This document shows positions 29,292 through 36,942 of a DNA stretch of 64,000 bases, one piece after another. This DNA is from Aureimonas pseudogalii (lineage in GTDB: Bacteria > Pseudomonadota > Alphaproteobacteria > Rhizobiales > Rhizobiaceae). The stretch's first letter is position 1. Each line of letters begins with the position of its first letter. The DNA lies in NCBI RefSeq assembly GCF_014196835.1, contig NZ_JACIEK010000011.1:112404-176403 (forward strand). Reading direction: 5' to 3'. The position numbers were made by a program, and so were the translations under genes. The notes below the pieces were generated by a model that saw nothing but the letters and a program-made list of their open reading frames with translations, ran no database searches and was not told the origin of the DNA.

Positions 29292-30985
29292 TTGAACGCA
29301 TCGATTACGACCTTGGTCAACTGAGCGTCGGCCGTCCTGAGGTTCGGCCCCACTACGTCATGAGCCGCGTCTTCCATAGCGGTGATTTGCTTGAACCAGC
29401 CCCCCTTCTTCGCGGCGGACGCCAGCGCACCCCGCTCGTCGAGGCCCAGCCCGCCGAAGGCAATCAAGTTACGTAGATGCTCTAGTCCGTGTCTCCCTGC
29501 CGAAGTCGATTTGATGTGCTGATCGACGAGATCGGCCTCCTTCATCGCGACTGCGCTCTCCAGCAGAGCGCCAACCGCCGCGTCGCCGAGGCCGAGGAAC
29601 AGTTCGTCCTCAACAGCATGGCCAGCCCGCCAAGCGAACACCTCGCCGCCCTGAGCGAGGAACGCGCCCTCCTCGGGTCCAGACGGCCTGTCGCTATCCC
29701 GAAGGACGGCGGTGCGATAGCCCATGGCGATGAACGCTGAGGCGCGCGCGAAGGTGTTGCTTCCGCCACCGTCCACCAAGCCGACACCATGGGCGGTCAA
29801 AGATGGATAGCCGTGATCCGTCCGGTAGCGATCGATGCCCCGGACGAACCCGACCTCCGTCGCTCCCTCGCAGACCAGCACCGACCGCGACAGGAGCGCG
29901 TCGGGCGCGAGCCGCACGGCACCCTGCACGTCGCCCGCGACCGAGACCCGAACGATCGAGACCTCTCCGGACGAGGTGCGTCGGACGACCTGGAGCTGAT
30001 GCGTCGTGAGTTCCTTGACCGCGACCGGCGAGTGGGTCGTTAGGAAGGCTTGGAGCGGCGGAACCTGCTCCTTCGACCCCAGTTCCGAGAGTAGGCGGTG
30101 GATGCGGTGCGGCTCCAGTCCGTGCTCGAGTTCGTCCACCAGGATCATGGATGCTTGTTCGGCGACGAGCCTCTGCAAGCCGACGACCAGAAGACGGGAC
30201 GAGCCAAGCCCAAGGCCCTGGAGGGGGACCCCGTCGGAATCGTGCAGCGACACGGTCCCGCTGCGGATGTCCATCGATCGCGGGTCGAGCATTGCCGTGA
30301 CCCCAGTGCCCACCGGCACCCCCAGCCGATCTGACAGGCCCTGGACGGACTGGAGCGCCGAGGCGAGGTCCTTCGCGGCCTCCTCGCCGAACGTGGTCCG
30401 GGCGTCGCGTGCTGCCCGGCTCAGCACGGAAGACACATCGACCTTCTCGTCGGAAACCTTGCTGAGGACCGATCCGCGACGCCAGCCGAGATTATGGCCG
30501 CCGGCTCCCGCCAGCCGAGTCGGCGCGATGCGTGTCCTGTCGCCCCAGGACAGGTTCTTGGTCAGCCCTAGTCGGGACGCGCGGTCCGAGACCAGCGACC
30601 ACTGAGGCTCGAGGTCCTCGCCGATCCGCATCTCGACGGTGATCACGGTCTCGAGGCCCTGCCCCGGCTCGTCCTCCAGCAGGCCGACCGTACGGTCGAA
30701 GCCGCGCAGGAACTGGCCGTAGGACTCCAGCGCCATGAGGTTTCCGTCCAATGCCCCCAACGTGGCGGAGATCACGATCTCGCGCCCGCAGTCGAGCAGG
30801 TGGAAGTCGGCATCCCCGATCTGTGGGGCCCTGCGCGCACCGAGGCATAGGTCGATCGCTTCTAGGACGGTCGACTTCCCGCTGTCGCCGGGACCGACGA
30901 GGCAGTTGATGCCTTCTTCCGGAAGCCATTCGAGCGAGCGAATCCCTCGGAAGTTCTGCACGCTCAGTTTTCTGATGCGGGTCAT
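29273..30985 (-). CDS. gajA: Gabija-like GajA: OLD-family ATPase-TOPRIM nuclease
   Basis: 570 residues, matching GajA (about 580). The N-terminal ABC-type ATPase has RKLSVQNFRGIRSLEWL, Walker A GPGDSGKST (about residues 31-39), the signature region LGLGSSRLLVVGLQRL, Walker B MILVDELEHGLEP and switch His FLTTHSPVAVKEL. A TOPRIM nuclease domain follows: VLVCEGATEVGF with the acidic residue and AVLRDSDRP with the DxD pair. GajA nicks DNA when nucleotides are depleted by phage replication. A GGAG site precedes the ATG. Gene order gajA then gajB is canonical. Confidence 0.85.
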   Translation of the reverse strand: MTRIRKLSVQNFRGIRSLEWLPEEGINCLVGPGDSGKSTVLEAIDLCLGARRAPQIGDADFHLLDCGREIVISATLGALDGNLMALESYGQFLRGFDRTVGLLEDEPGQGLETVITVEMRIGEDLEPQWSLVSDRASRLGLTKNLSWGDRTRIAPTRLAGAGGHNLGWRRGSVLSKVSDEKVDVSSVLSRAARDARTTFGEEAAKDLASALQSVQGLSDRLGVPVGTGVTAMLDPRSMDIRSGTVSLHDSDGVPLQGLGLGSSRLLVVGLQRLVAEQASMILVDELEHGLEPHRIHRLLSELGSKEQVPPLQAFLTTHSPVAVKELTTHQLQVVRRTSSGEVSIVRVSVAGDVQGAVRLAPDALLSRSVLVCEGATEVGFVRGIDRYRTDHGYPSLTAHGVGLVDGGGSNTFARASAFIAMGYRTAVLRDSDRPSGPEEGAFLAQGGEVFAWRAGHAVEDELFLGLGDAAVGALLESAVAMKEADLVDQHIKSTSAGRHGLEHLRNLIAFGGLGLDERGALASAAKKGGWFKQITAMEDAAHDVVGPNLRTADAQLTKVVIDAFKWIDGV

Positions 30986-31080
30986 GTCGCGGGGCGCTCC
31001 ATGCTGGCCGAATGGATGCCGACCACGTCATGGAGGAATCACTTACGCCAAGCGGGTCCGATTGTCAGTCGCCGCTAAGT

Positions 31081-31917
31081 TCACTCGTCCATGTACGTGC
31101 TCTCGAACGCCAACCTCGCGTTCCCCGACGAGGTGGTGACGCCGGTGATGGCGCACGAGGTCTTCGACCGGACGGGGGCGGCCCCGGACAGGCTGAACCC
31201 TTGGCCCCGGTACTCCCCCCGGACTTCGTATGGCGCAGGCGCGCAGCCCTTCTTGTAGACGAAGGCGGTCCCGCGGATCGGCACCGACCTCGGGTCCAGG
31301 CTCCACGGCCGGCCGCGGTAGAGCACCGTCCCCGGCTTCACGGTCCCGGCGATCGAGGCCTTTGGCTTCGCGTACACGATCACACCCTTCCCGGCGTCGA
31401 CGATCATCTCGGACCCGTTGTGGTCGTATGGCAGGCCGTCGAGCGAGTTCAGGGAGACCACCTCGGCCTTTGTCGACGAGGACGGCGTCGGCTCCTCCTC
31501 CCCGCCGCCCAGCGCCGCCATGATCGCGCGATCGAAGGCGGCGCGCTCGGCCTTGGTCAGGCCCGCCACCTTCATTCCGGTGCCGACTCGACGTTCGAGC
31601 TGCGGCCCGGAGAAGAAGGGATACGCAGGAACCCCCAGGCTCGCGACCGCCTGCCCATCGACGTTGGCGGCGGTGATGTCGAGCGCGGCGCACTCCGCCA
31701 GCTTCTCCACGGTTGCCGTCCTGTTGAGGGACCCGTAGCACGTCTCGACCGCCTCGGCGGCGCCGCTGATCCCGCTCTCCCCGTAGATGCCGCGGAAGGC
31801 GGCTGCACCCCGCTCCGCCCCCGCCGAGACCGACCGCGACAGATCGGGACCGGCCATCGCGGCGGGCGACAGGGTGAGCATGGCGGCGATGGTCAGGACG
31901 CTGGCGGCTAGACGCAT
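31081..31917 (-). CDS. Secreted protein of unknown function
   Basis: 278 residues from the ATG at 31917, with a signal peptide (VLTIAAMLTLSPAAMAG). The first half is helical, with a Cys pair in VETCYGSLNRTATVEKLAEC; the second half is beta-rich with two more cysteines (KKGCAPAPYEVRGEYRGQ and TSCAITG). No family is recognised. It lies 95 bp upstream of gajA on the same strand and could share its transcript, or be controlled by the palindromic repeats just upstream of its start. Confidence 0.65.
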   Translation of the reverse strand: MRLAASVLTIAAMLTLSPAAMAGPDLSRSVSAGAERGAAAFRGIYGESGISGAAEAVETCYGSLNRTATVEKLAECAALDITAANVDGQAVASLGVPAYPFFSGPQLERRVGTGMKVAGLTKAERAAFDRAIMAALGGGEEEPTPSSSTKAEVVSLNSLDGLPYDHNGSEMIVDAGKGVIVYAKPKASIAGTVKPGTVLYRGRPWSLDPRSVPIRGTAFVYKKGCAPAPYEVRGEYRGQGFSLSGAAPVRSKTSCAITGVTTSSGNARLAFESTYMDE

Positions 31918-32020
31918 GAGGACTCCGTCGATCGTGGAGCCGTCACCCTGGCACGATCGAGGAAACCTTCGGTTGCCAAAGCTACTCGCATTCTCACGGA
32001 TCCACGCCGAAACGCGGAGC

Positions 32021-32226
32021 TTCGAGAGTTCGGAACTCTCGAATAAGACGCTTCGAGTTTCGAAACGTTCTCGATCGATGCAGGATCGACGACCGAGCGG
32101 ATAGTTCGAGAGTCCCGAACTATCGAACGACCACACGAAGCCGGATGGTTCGACGGTTCGGGACTCTCGAACTAAGGCGACCTTCGACGGTTCGGGAGTT
32201 TCGAACCGAATGTTTCGACTTTCGAA
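32021..32226. repeat. Array of palindromic iteron-like repeats
   Basis: Four 23-bp imperfect palindromes of the form TTCGA(GA/CG)GTTCGGGACTxTCGAA-like sequence start at 32021, 32105, 32149 and 32183. Two 13-bp short forms (TTCGAGTTTCGAA at 32052 and TTCGACTTTCGAA at 32214) are also present. All begin TTCGA and end TCGAA. They fill the 628-bp gap between the leftward secreted-protein gene and the rightward HTH-protein gene. This is the layout of iterons, centromere sites or a repressor operator array. Confidence 0.85.
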
Positions 32227-32422
32227 GCGTTTTGCGACTTCGGCGTCCGGCCATGTGACACGCCGTTTCCTGGAAATCGCCAGACCATACAGGCGCTTAC
32301 CCGGCGCGAAAGCCGTCTTCGCCGAAATGCCTTTATTAGTTAGGGAGGGTCTTTGGGTAGGGCCGTTAGGAGCGGAGCGACGGTCGGCCCGTCTTCGGCC
32401 GACGCAGTCGGACGCTTGACGG

Positions 32423-32438
32423 AGGTCCGTCCGGACCT
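32423..32438 (+). promoter_or_regulatory. Operator-like palindrome in the upstream region of the HTH gene
   Basis: AGGTCCG (32423-32429) and CGGACCT (32432-32438) form 7-bp perfect arms with a 2-nt spacer. It begins next to a TTGACG (32416-32421) that could be a -35 box. Protein binding here would block transcription of the downstream leader and HTH gene. Confidence 0.45.
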
Positions 32439-32454
32439 GACCCTTTAACGCATC

Positions 32455-32490
32455 GACCCGGCCACATGGGATTGCAGTCCCGGCCGGGTC
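32455..32490 (+). promoter_or_regulatory. Nested stem-loop in the 5' leader of the putative replication gene
   Basis: GACCCGGCC (32455-32463) pairs with GGCCGGGTC (32482-32490), and inside the loop GGGA (32468-32471) pairs with TCCC (32478-32481) around TTGCAG. The structure ends 17 bp before the ribosome binding site of a short leader ORF. Such leaders regulate translation of plasmid replication genes. Confidence 0.55.
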
Positions 32491-32516
32491 ATGGATGCGT
32501 TTCAATGGAGGTGACG

Positions 32517-32549
32517 ATGCGCGATCGAGCCGCACCCGTCAAGACATGA
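32517..32549 (+). CDS. 10-residue leader peptide ORF overlapping the next gene
   Basis: MRDRAAPVKT, followed by TGA. It has the best ribosome binding site of the region (GGAGG, 32507-32511, five bases before the ATG), while the long gene downstream has none. The stop overlaps that gene's ATG at 32546 (ATGA), so its translation would depend on ribosomes finishing this leader. This is the translational-coupling layout seen in several plasmid rep genes. Confidence 0.6.
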   Translation: MRDRAAPVKT

Positions 32550-33874
32550 GCATTGCGCCGGAGGCCTTCGAGTGGCTTCGCGCGCAGGCATACGAGCGCT
32601 GGGGCATGATGCCCCAAGCCGAGCGTCAGGCCGGGGAAATCGCCGCCTGGTGTCGGTCGGCCCTCCTCCGCTGGCGCGAGGGGCGGCCGGACGGAGTCGA
32701 TCTCTCCGACGCTCAGATCCGGACGACGGCGGAGGGCGTCGCGCGCTTCATGGTCCAGCGGTTCGGCCAGAAGCGTGCCCGTCCGGCGCCGCGGACGACA
32801 GCCGAGGGACGCGCCGTGGAGAAGCTGATCATCAGCGCCGTCGTTCCCGACTACCTTGAGGAGATTGGACGACCGGTGACCGCCAAGGCCGTCGCGCAGC
32901 ACCTCGACGTGAGCGAGCGCAAGGCATCGCGCGCGCTGGCGACGGGCCGGGGCGCTCCGAAGCGCGACGCCCGCGTGGCCGCGCTGGACGGGCACGGCCG
33001 TATCCTCCACGAGATCGCAGCGGCCCTCCTCCCCGTCGATGGCTTCTGCGTCCTTCGCGCGAGCGACATCGCGGCTCGTCTGTGGTCGGACCCGGCGGAG
33101 ACGGATGCCGCCCGTCGCAAGCGGCGGGAGAGGCTCCTGAAGGCGTTCGCGCCGCTTGCGCTGCTGTCGTTCCACGTCGTTGCCAAGGGCGACCTCTTGG
33201 CCCTGCGGCGGGGCCGCAAGTGGACGCCCGAGGATGCGGCCGCTCGCTTGGCAGCCGCGGCCGAGAAGCCCGGCCGCGTCGCGCCTCTCCCCGTCCCGCG
33301 GGACAAGGGCCTCTTCTGGGAGTCCGTCGAGGTCAGGGGCCTGATAGCTACGCTCCGCGTCTCCCTCAGGGGCGGCGACCGTCCCGACGTGTTCGAGGAC
33401 TTCCTCGCGATCCAGCGCCTCGTCCATGACGGACGCGCGATCATGGGCATCTACCACTTCGCCCATCGGATCAGCGGCAGCATCAACCACTGGTGCAATG
33501 ACCTTCCGGACTTCTTCGCCCGGGCCGCCGTCGGGAATTGGGGCATCCGAACGGAGGCAACCGTCAGCCATGCACTCGGCGAGCTCGGGCGCCGGATTAC
33601 GATGCTGGAGGAAGACGGACGCTGGGGACGTTCCGCGTTTGACACGGTGCAGACCCTGCTCTCGTTCGAGTCGCGGGGCGTGCCCTTCATCGAATGCTTC
33701 GATGACGATGCGCGCGCCCGGATCAAGGCATTCCAAGCGATCGTCGACGTATCGGACGGCGATTGCTGGATCGACGGCAGCACCGCGCTCGAACTGTGCG
33801 AGCGGCTCGCCCGCGAGGAGCGGGAGGGAACTTGGTCCGCGGACTCTTGGATCAAGTACGGCGCGCCGTTCTAG
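32546..33874 (+). CDS. Helix-turn-helix protein, possible replication initiator
   Basis: 442 residues from ATG 32546. An in-frame ATG at 32495 would add 17 residues but has no ribosome binding site. I do not recognise a family. A helix-turn-helix is visible in RPVTAKAVAQHLDVSERKAS near residue 120, followed by several helical blocks and a Trp-rich C-terminus. The context points to replication or partition: palindromic repeats and a structured leader upstream, phased nonamers downstream. It could instead be a transcriptional regulator of the element. Frame, codon bias and length support a real gene. Confidence 0.7.
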   Translation: MSIAPEAFEWLRAQAYERWGMMPQAERQAGEIAAWCRSALLRWREGRPDGVDLSDAQIRTTAEGVARFMVQRFGQKRARPAPRTTAEGRAVEKLIISAVVPDYLEEIGRPVTAKAVAQHLDVSERKASRALATGRGAPKRDARVAALDGHGRILHEIAAALLPVDGFCVLRASDIAARLWSDPAETDAARRKRRERLLKAFAPLALLSFHVVAKGDLLALRRGRKWTPEDAAARLAAAAEKPGRVAPLPVPRDKGLFWESVEVRGLIATLRVSLRGGDRPDVFEDFLAIQRLVHDGRAIMGIYHFAHRISGSINHWCNDLPDFFARAAVGNWGIRTEATVSHALGELGRRITMLEEDGRWGRSAFDTVQTLLSFESRGVPFIECFDDDARARIKAFQAIVDVSDGDCWIDGSTALELCERLAREEREGTWSADSWIKYGAPF

Positions 33875-33893
33875 GGGCATCGTCTGCGCCTGA

Positions 33894-34142
33894 TCGGCCC
33901 AAGCGCGAGGCATCCGCGACTGGGTCCCGCTGGCGACGGACGACGCGATCAGGTCCGCCCTTGCCGATGCCGCCTTGATGATCCTCGCCACGGACGCGCC
34001 CGGCGCCGCGCAGATCATGTCCGCCCTCGCCGCCGCCTTCCCCGGCCGAGGCGGGGTGCCAGGGACCGTTCGCGCCCGCTGCCGATCGGGGTCCCTGCTG
34101 CCGACCCTCATCAAGCCCAGGCGGACGACGGGCGAAACCTGA
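33894..34142 (+). pseudogene. Possible gene remnant without a start
   Basis: An 83-codon open frame reading IRDWVPLATDDAIRSALADA, then ALMILATDAPGAAQIMSALA, has protein-like composition and ends at TGA 34140-34142. It begins right after an in-frame stop and has no ATG or GTG near its beginning; an internal ATG would give only about 50 residues. It may be the tail of a decayed gene. Confidence 0.35.
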
Positions 34143-34266
34143 TCGAAAAAAGTTCGCGAGGCCGGGAACATTCTCGATTTTGGCGACCTCATACCTTTGA
34201 GACCGTCCTGCCGTGTCGGTCGGGACACCGTGCGTCGCCGAGATCGGCGGTGCCGTCCGCCTTGAC

Positions 34267-34340
34267 GAATCCTTGCCGCGGCCAGGACCGCCGCGGTTCG
34301 AATCCTTGCGAGTCCTTGCGCCGCCCGGATCGAGTCCTTG
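34267..34340. repeat. Phased nonamer repeats GARTCCTTG
   Basis: GAATCCTTG at 34267 and 34300 and GAGTCCTTG at 34310 and 34332, all in the same orientation. The spacings of 33, 10 and 22 bp are close to whole helical turns. They border a stretch (34340-34560) distinctly richer in A and T than the rest of the element. Same-face direct repeats beside an AT-rich zone are what replication origins look like. The gap 34143-34606 holds no convincing gene. Confidence 0.6.
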
Positions 34341-34541
34341 TATTCGCTCCGCCAAAAGATTCGATTGAAAGTATTCGAAACGTATTGAGTGCCTTCAGCC
34401 GCGCAATTGTAGGACACGTCCGCGACCCGATACACCAGAGTTCCTGCATGGACGGTCACTCTACCCAAGATAGAGCTTCACATAAACTTCGGATGAAGTA
34501 ACTAGAACTTTACGTATGTTCAATTTTGCTGATAGAGGTGG

Positions 34542-34570
34542 TTGACGCCCCGTATTGCTCTGCGTCATGT
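34542..34570 (+). promoter_or_regulatory. Putative promoter with operator dyad for the small-gene array
   Basis: TTGACG (34542-34547) and TCATGT (34565-34570) are spaced by 17 bp. A 7-bp inverted repeat GTCATGT / ACATGAC brackets the expected start site (about 34564-34590). It would drive the run of small genes from 34607. Confidence 0.45.
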
Positions 34571-34606
34571 TGTGTGTGTCATCACATGACGGAGAGCGCG
34601 ACGACG

Positions 34607-34906
34607 ATGATCGAGACGACGACCCAGACCCCACGCCGCTGCGGCGCATTGCCGATCGGCGACCGCGCGATGACCGACGCGGAGCGCTCCCGCCGCTACC
34701 GTCGCAGGCACTCCACGACCCGCCTCCTGCGGCTCCCGGCGGACCCGGCCGACTGGCTCACCGCCTTGGCCGACCGTCTTGGCGTCGATCCAGGCTCGGT
34801 GCTGACCGAGGCGCTTGAGGCTCGGGCATACGTCATCGACCATGCGCCGTGGGTGCTGGAAGACGCGCAGGCGGTGCGGGAGATCGTGGAACGGGGCGGA
34901 GCCTGA
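34607..34906 (+). CDS. Small protein of unknown function
   Basis: 99 residues if started at ATG 34607 (GGAGAG upstream); other in-frame starts are 34586 and 34670. The segment MTDAERSRRYRRRHSTTRLL is strongly basic, followed by LPADPADWLTALADRLGVDP, a helical region. The TDAERSRRYRRR motif is common in small phage and plasmid proteins and suggests DNA binding. It is the first gene of a run of small genes. Confidence 0.6.
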   Translation: MIETTTQTPRRCGALPIGDRAMTDAERSRRYRRRHSTTRLLRLPADPADWLTALADRLGVDPGSVLTEALEARAYVIDHAPWVLEDAQAVREIVERGGA

Positions 34907-35000
34907 TCCCCGTCCTCCACCCGACCGCTCGCGGCAGGAGCGGCCCAATGGGGGACGGCCAAGACGGCACCCTCGCGACAACCAACAACTGGAGACCAGC

Positions 35001-35498
35001 ATGACCGAGCAGCAGGCCATCACCGAGGTCGAGGACCTCACGCAGGCCATCAGGGATGGCGTCGACTACGGTGCCGTGAACGTCCGCAACACCGCCGTGC
35101 AGCTCCGCGAGTTCTACGGCGTCGACGACGCGATCACGGACGAGGAGATCGAGGCGGCGCATGTCGAGGCGATGCGCGCGGACTTCGGTCCGGTGCTGGT
35201 CTTCACGCGAGGCGACTACCGCGTCATCGTCGCAGTGAAGATCGGCTACCTCGGCATGATCGAGGACGAGGAGGTCATCCTCCAGGCCGCGCGGGACCTA
35301 ACGGAGGAAGGTGGCGAGGCCGTCAACCTGGAGCGCGTTTCAGGCCGCGAGGAGGGAGACGACATCCTGCGCGCCTTCCGGATGCCGGAAGGCGCCTACG
35401 TCGGCGACGAGACTGACGCGCGACTCGTCCAGCGCTTCGGCGACGATGTCGCACGCTATCGGATCGTGACGCAGTGTCGGACCGCCGAGGCTGCCTGA
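35001..35498 (+). CDS. Hypothetical acidic protein
   Basis: 165 residues from ATG 35001, preceded by GGAG. It is acidic (TEQQAITEVEDLTQAIRDG; AITDEEIEAAHVEAMRADFG) and predicted soluble, with no recognised domain. Its C-terminal end, ...AEAA with the following GCTGCCTGACACC, resembles the end of the next gene, hinting at duplicated gene-plus-spacer units. The acidic character would suit a DNA-mimic or anti-restriction role, but that is speculation. Confidence 0.65.
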   Translation: MTEQQAITEVEDLTQAIRDGVDYGAVNVRNTAVQLREFYGVDDAITDEEIEAAHVEAMRADFGPVLVFTRGDYRVIVAVKIGYLGMIEDEEVILQAARDLTEEGGEAVNLERVSGREEGDDILRAFRMPEGAYVGDETDARLVQRFGDDVARYRIVTQCRTAEAA

Positions 35499-35502
35499 CA
35501 CC

Positions 35503-35593
35503 GACCCCGGCAGGCTAAGGCCCGCCGCCCTCCACCAAGCCGCCGGGGATCACCGGCGCCGCAGCGGGACGCGGAGTCCCGGAGAGACACCCC
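35503..35593 (+). repeat. Repeated leader module, copy 1
   Basis: The spacer before the gene at 35594 opens with a block (35503-35544) nearly identical to 35991-36034: a GC-rich hairpin-like CAGGCTAAGGCCCGCC, then CTCCACCAAGCCGCC. It continues through a second GC-rich inverted repeat (GCCGCCGG / CCGGCGCC) to CCCGGAGAGACACC before the ATG. The conservation in noncoding DNA suggests a regulatory RNA leader or a recombination unit. Confidence 0.65.
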
Positions 35594-35989
35594 ATGGACA
35601 TCGAGAAAGATTTGACGCCCTCGCGCGAGGGCGATCGGCCGCCCTATGCCGACAGGTGGCACACCCTGTCCGACTGGATGCGTGTGAACATGCGCTCCAA
35701 GGACCCGCGCTACTGGACCGCCGAATTTCCCCACGAGGTCACCGGGACCGAGATCGAAGGCGCCGCAGGCGTGCCGAGGGGGTGGACGGTCCAGCTCTTC
35801 GTGATCGACAGCGACGATGAGGTCCGCGCCGAGGTGCGCGCTTTCTTCTTCGCGCCCGATCGCTCCGTCACGGTCTCGGTCATGCAGATGCCTGACGACG
35901 TCGCGGCACGGAAGGACCTCTACCGTCGATACGTCTGGGAGTCGCGGGACCTCGCTGCCGAGATGTGGGAGCGGCGCGAGGCAGCCTGA
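35594..35989 (+). CDS. Hypothetical protein, paralogous start with the next gene
   Basis: 131 residues beginning MDIEKDLTPSREGDRPPYAD. It is soluble, with WTVQLFVIDSDDEVRAEVRA forming beta strands and a charged helical end (ESRDLAAEMWERREAA). No family is recognised. It shares the start MDI(E/D) and the upstream leader module with the following gene. The ribosome binding site GGAGAG lies in the repeated module. Confidence 0.65.
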   Translation: MDIEKDLTPSREGDRPPYADRWHTLSDWMRVNMRSKDPRYWTAEFPHEVTGTEIEGAAGVPRGWTVQLFVIDSDDEVRAEVRAFFFAPDRSVTVSVMQMPDDVAARKDLYRRYVWESRDLAAEMWERREAA

Positions 35990-35990
35990 C

Positions 35991-36084
35991 GACCCCCCGG
36001 CGGGCTACGGCCCGCCGCCCTCCACCAAGCCGCCGCCAACCCGCGCGGCGCCTTGGTGGGGAGCGGTATCCCCCGGAGAGACCC
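35991..36084 (+). repeat. Repeated leader module, copy 2
   Basis: The second copy contains GGCGGGCTACGGCCCGCC, a perfect hairpin, then CTCCACCAAGCCGCC. CCACCAAG is later answered by CTTGGTGG (36051-36058), giving a larger stem. It ends in CCCCGGAGAGACCC before the ATG at 36085. See copy 1 at 35503. Confidence 0.65.
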
Positions 36085-36576
36085 ATGGACATCGATGAAA
36101 TGACAACGCGCCCGCGCGATGACGAGGGCGTGCCTGGCGACGCTTTGGACCTCGCCACCGTAGGCCAGAAGTCCGGTACGGCCGCGGCCCCGATGCGACC
36201 CGCCATGCCCCCCTTCGACCACTCCCGATACGAGATTCGGGAGGCCACGCTGGGCGGCATGACCATCCAGGTCTACCAGCGCCCCGCCCGCTTTGACGGG
36301 CGGCTACAATGGTGGTCCGAGGTGTACTGGAGAGGGCACCGTCTCTGGATCGACATCGACGGCCCGGAGATGACGAGGGAGGCTGTGGAGACCGCTGCTC
36401 GCGAGCGTGCCGACAGTCTCCGCGAGGTCGTTTACGCGGTCTCCGAGGTAGTGACGAAGGAGGTCTTTTCGGCCTACTTGGCGGCCAAGACGAGCCTCGA
36501 GATCGCTCGTTTTGACCGCAATGCCGATCCGACCTGGACTGCGCTGCCCGACGAGATCGCGGAGCCGCGCGCATGA
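36085..36576 (+). CDS. Hypothetical protein
   Basis: 163 residues beginning MDIDEMTTRPRDDEGVPGDA. The central part GGMTIQVYQRPARFDGRLQW then WSEVYWRGHRLWIDIDG is beta-rich and aromatic; a long helix with REVVYAVSEVVTKEVFSAYL follows. No family is recognised. Its stop overlaps the next start (ATGA), so the two are coupled. Confidence 0.65.
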   Translation: MDIDEMTTRPRDDEGVPGDALDLATVGQKSGTAAAPMRPAMPPFDHSRYEIREATLGGMTIQVYQRPARFDGRLQWWSEVYWRGHRLWIDIDGPEMTREAVETAARERADSLREVVYAVSEVVTKEVFSAYLAAKTSLEIARFDRNADPTWTALPDEIAEPRA

Positions 36577-36884
36577 GACTCCCCGCCAGCCTCCGTGCAA
36601 TCGAGGCAGGCAAACGCTTGCCCGTCATCTGGGATGTGAACCTCCCCGGGAAGACCGACCGCCACGCCGTCGTCGGTGCCGCCTGGGCCGAGATCGAGGT
36701 CGGCGGATTCGTCGTCGCGGCCGAGATCGAGCCGTCGCGCACCTCGTCAGGCTACGAGTGGACCATCGTCGGCGTGTCGGACGACATCCTGCTCCACGGC
36801 ATCGCCGCGACCTTGGACGACGCCCAGGCATGCGCTGCGGTTGCCGCGGTTGCCGTCCTGGCCGACATCGCCGCCACTTCCTGA
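36573..36884 (+). CDS. Hypothetical protein
   Basis: 103 residues, start overlapping the previous stop. RLPVIWDVNLPGKTDRHAVV and the strand-rich VGGFVVAAEIEPSRTSSGYE are followed by an Ala-rich helix (ACAAVAAVAVLADIAATS). Soluble, no recognised domain. Confidence 0.6.
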   Translation: MRLPASLRAIEAGKRLPVIWDVNLPGKTDRHAVVGAAWAEIEVGGFVVAAEIEPSRTSSGYEWTIVGVSDDILLHGIAATLDDAQACAAVAAVAVLADIAATS

Positions 36885-36942
36885 CCTAGACGCCGTCGCC
36901 GACCGCCCGCACGCTGGTCTCCTGACTCACGGGAGACCCCTC

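Noticed and set aside
32021..32226. CRISPR-like array
   Set aside because: The units are palindromic with uneven spacing (84, 44 and 34 bp) and short intervening DNA; no cas gene is present.
34295..34305. GGTTCGAATCC, a T-arm-like tRNA motif
   Set aside because: No acceptor stem, anticodon arm or D-arm can be folded around it, and it is part of the GARTCCTTG repeat cluster. The element targets comM, not a tRNA.
34595..34906. Toxin-antitoxin pair starting the small-gene array
   Set aside because: The first protein has a basic N-terminus, but no adjacent gene shows toxin motifs or the typical overlapping pair.
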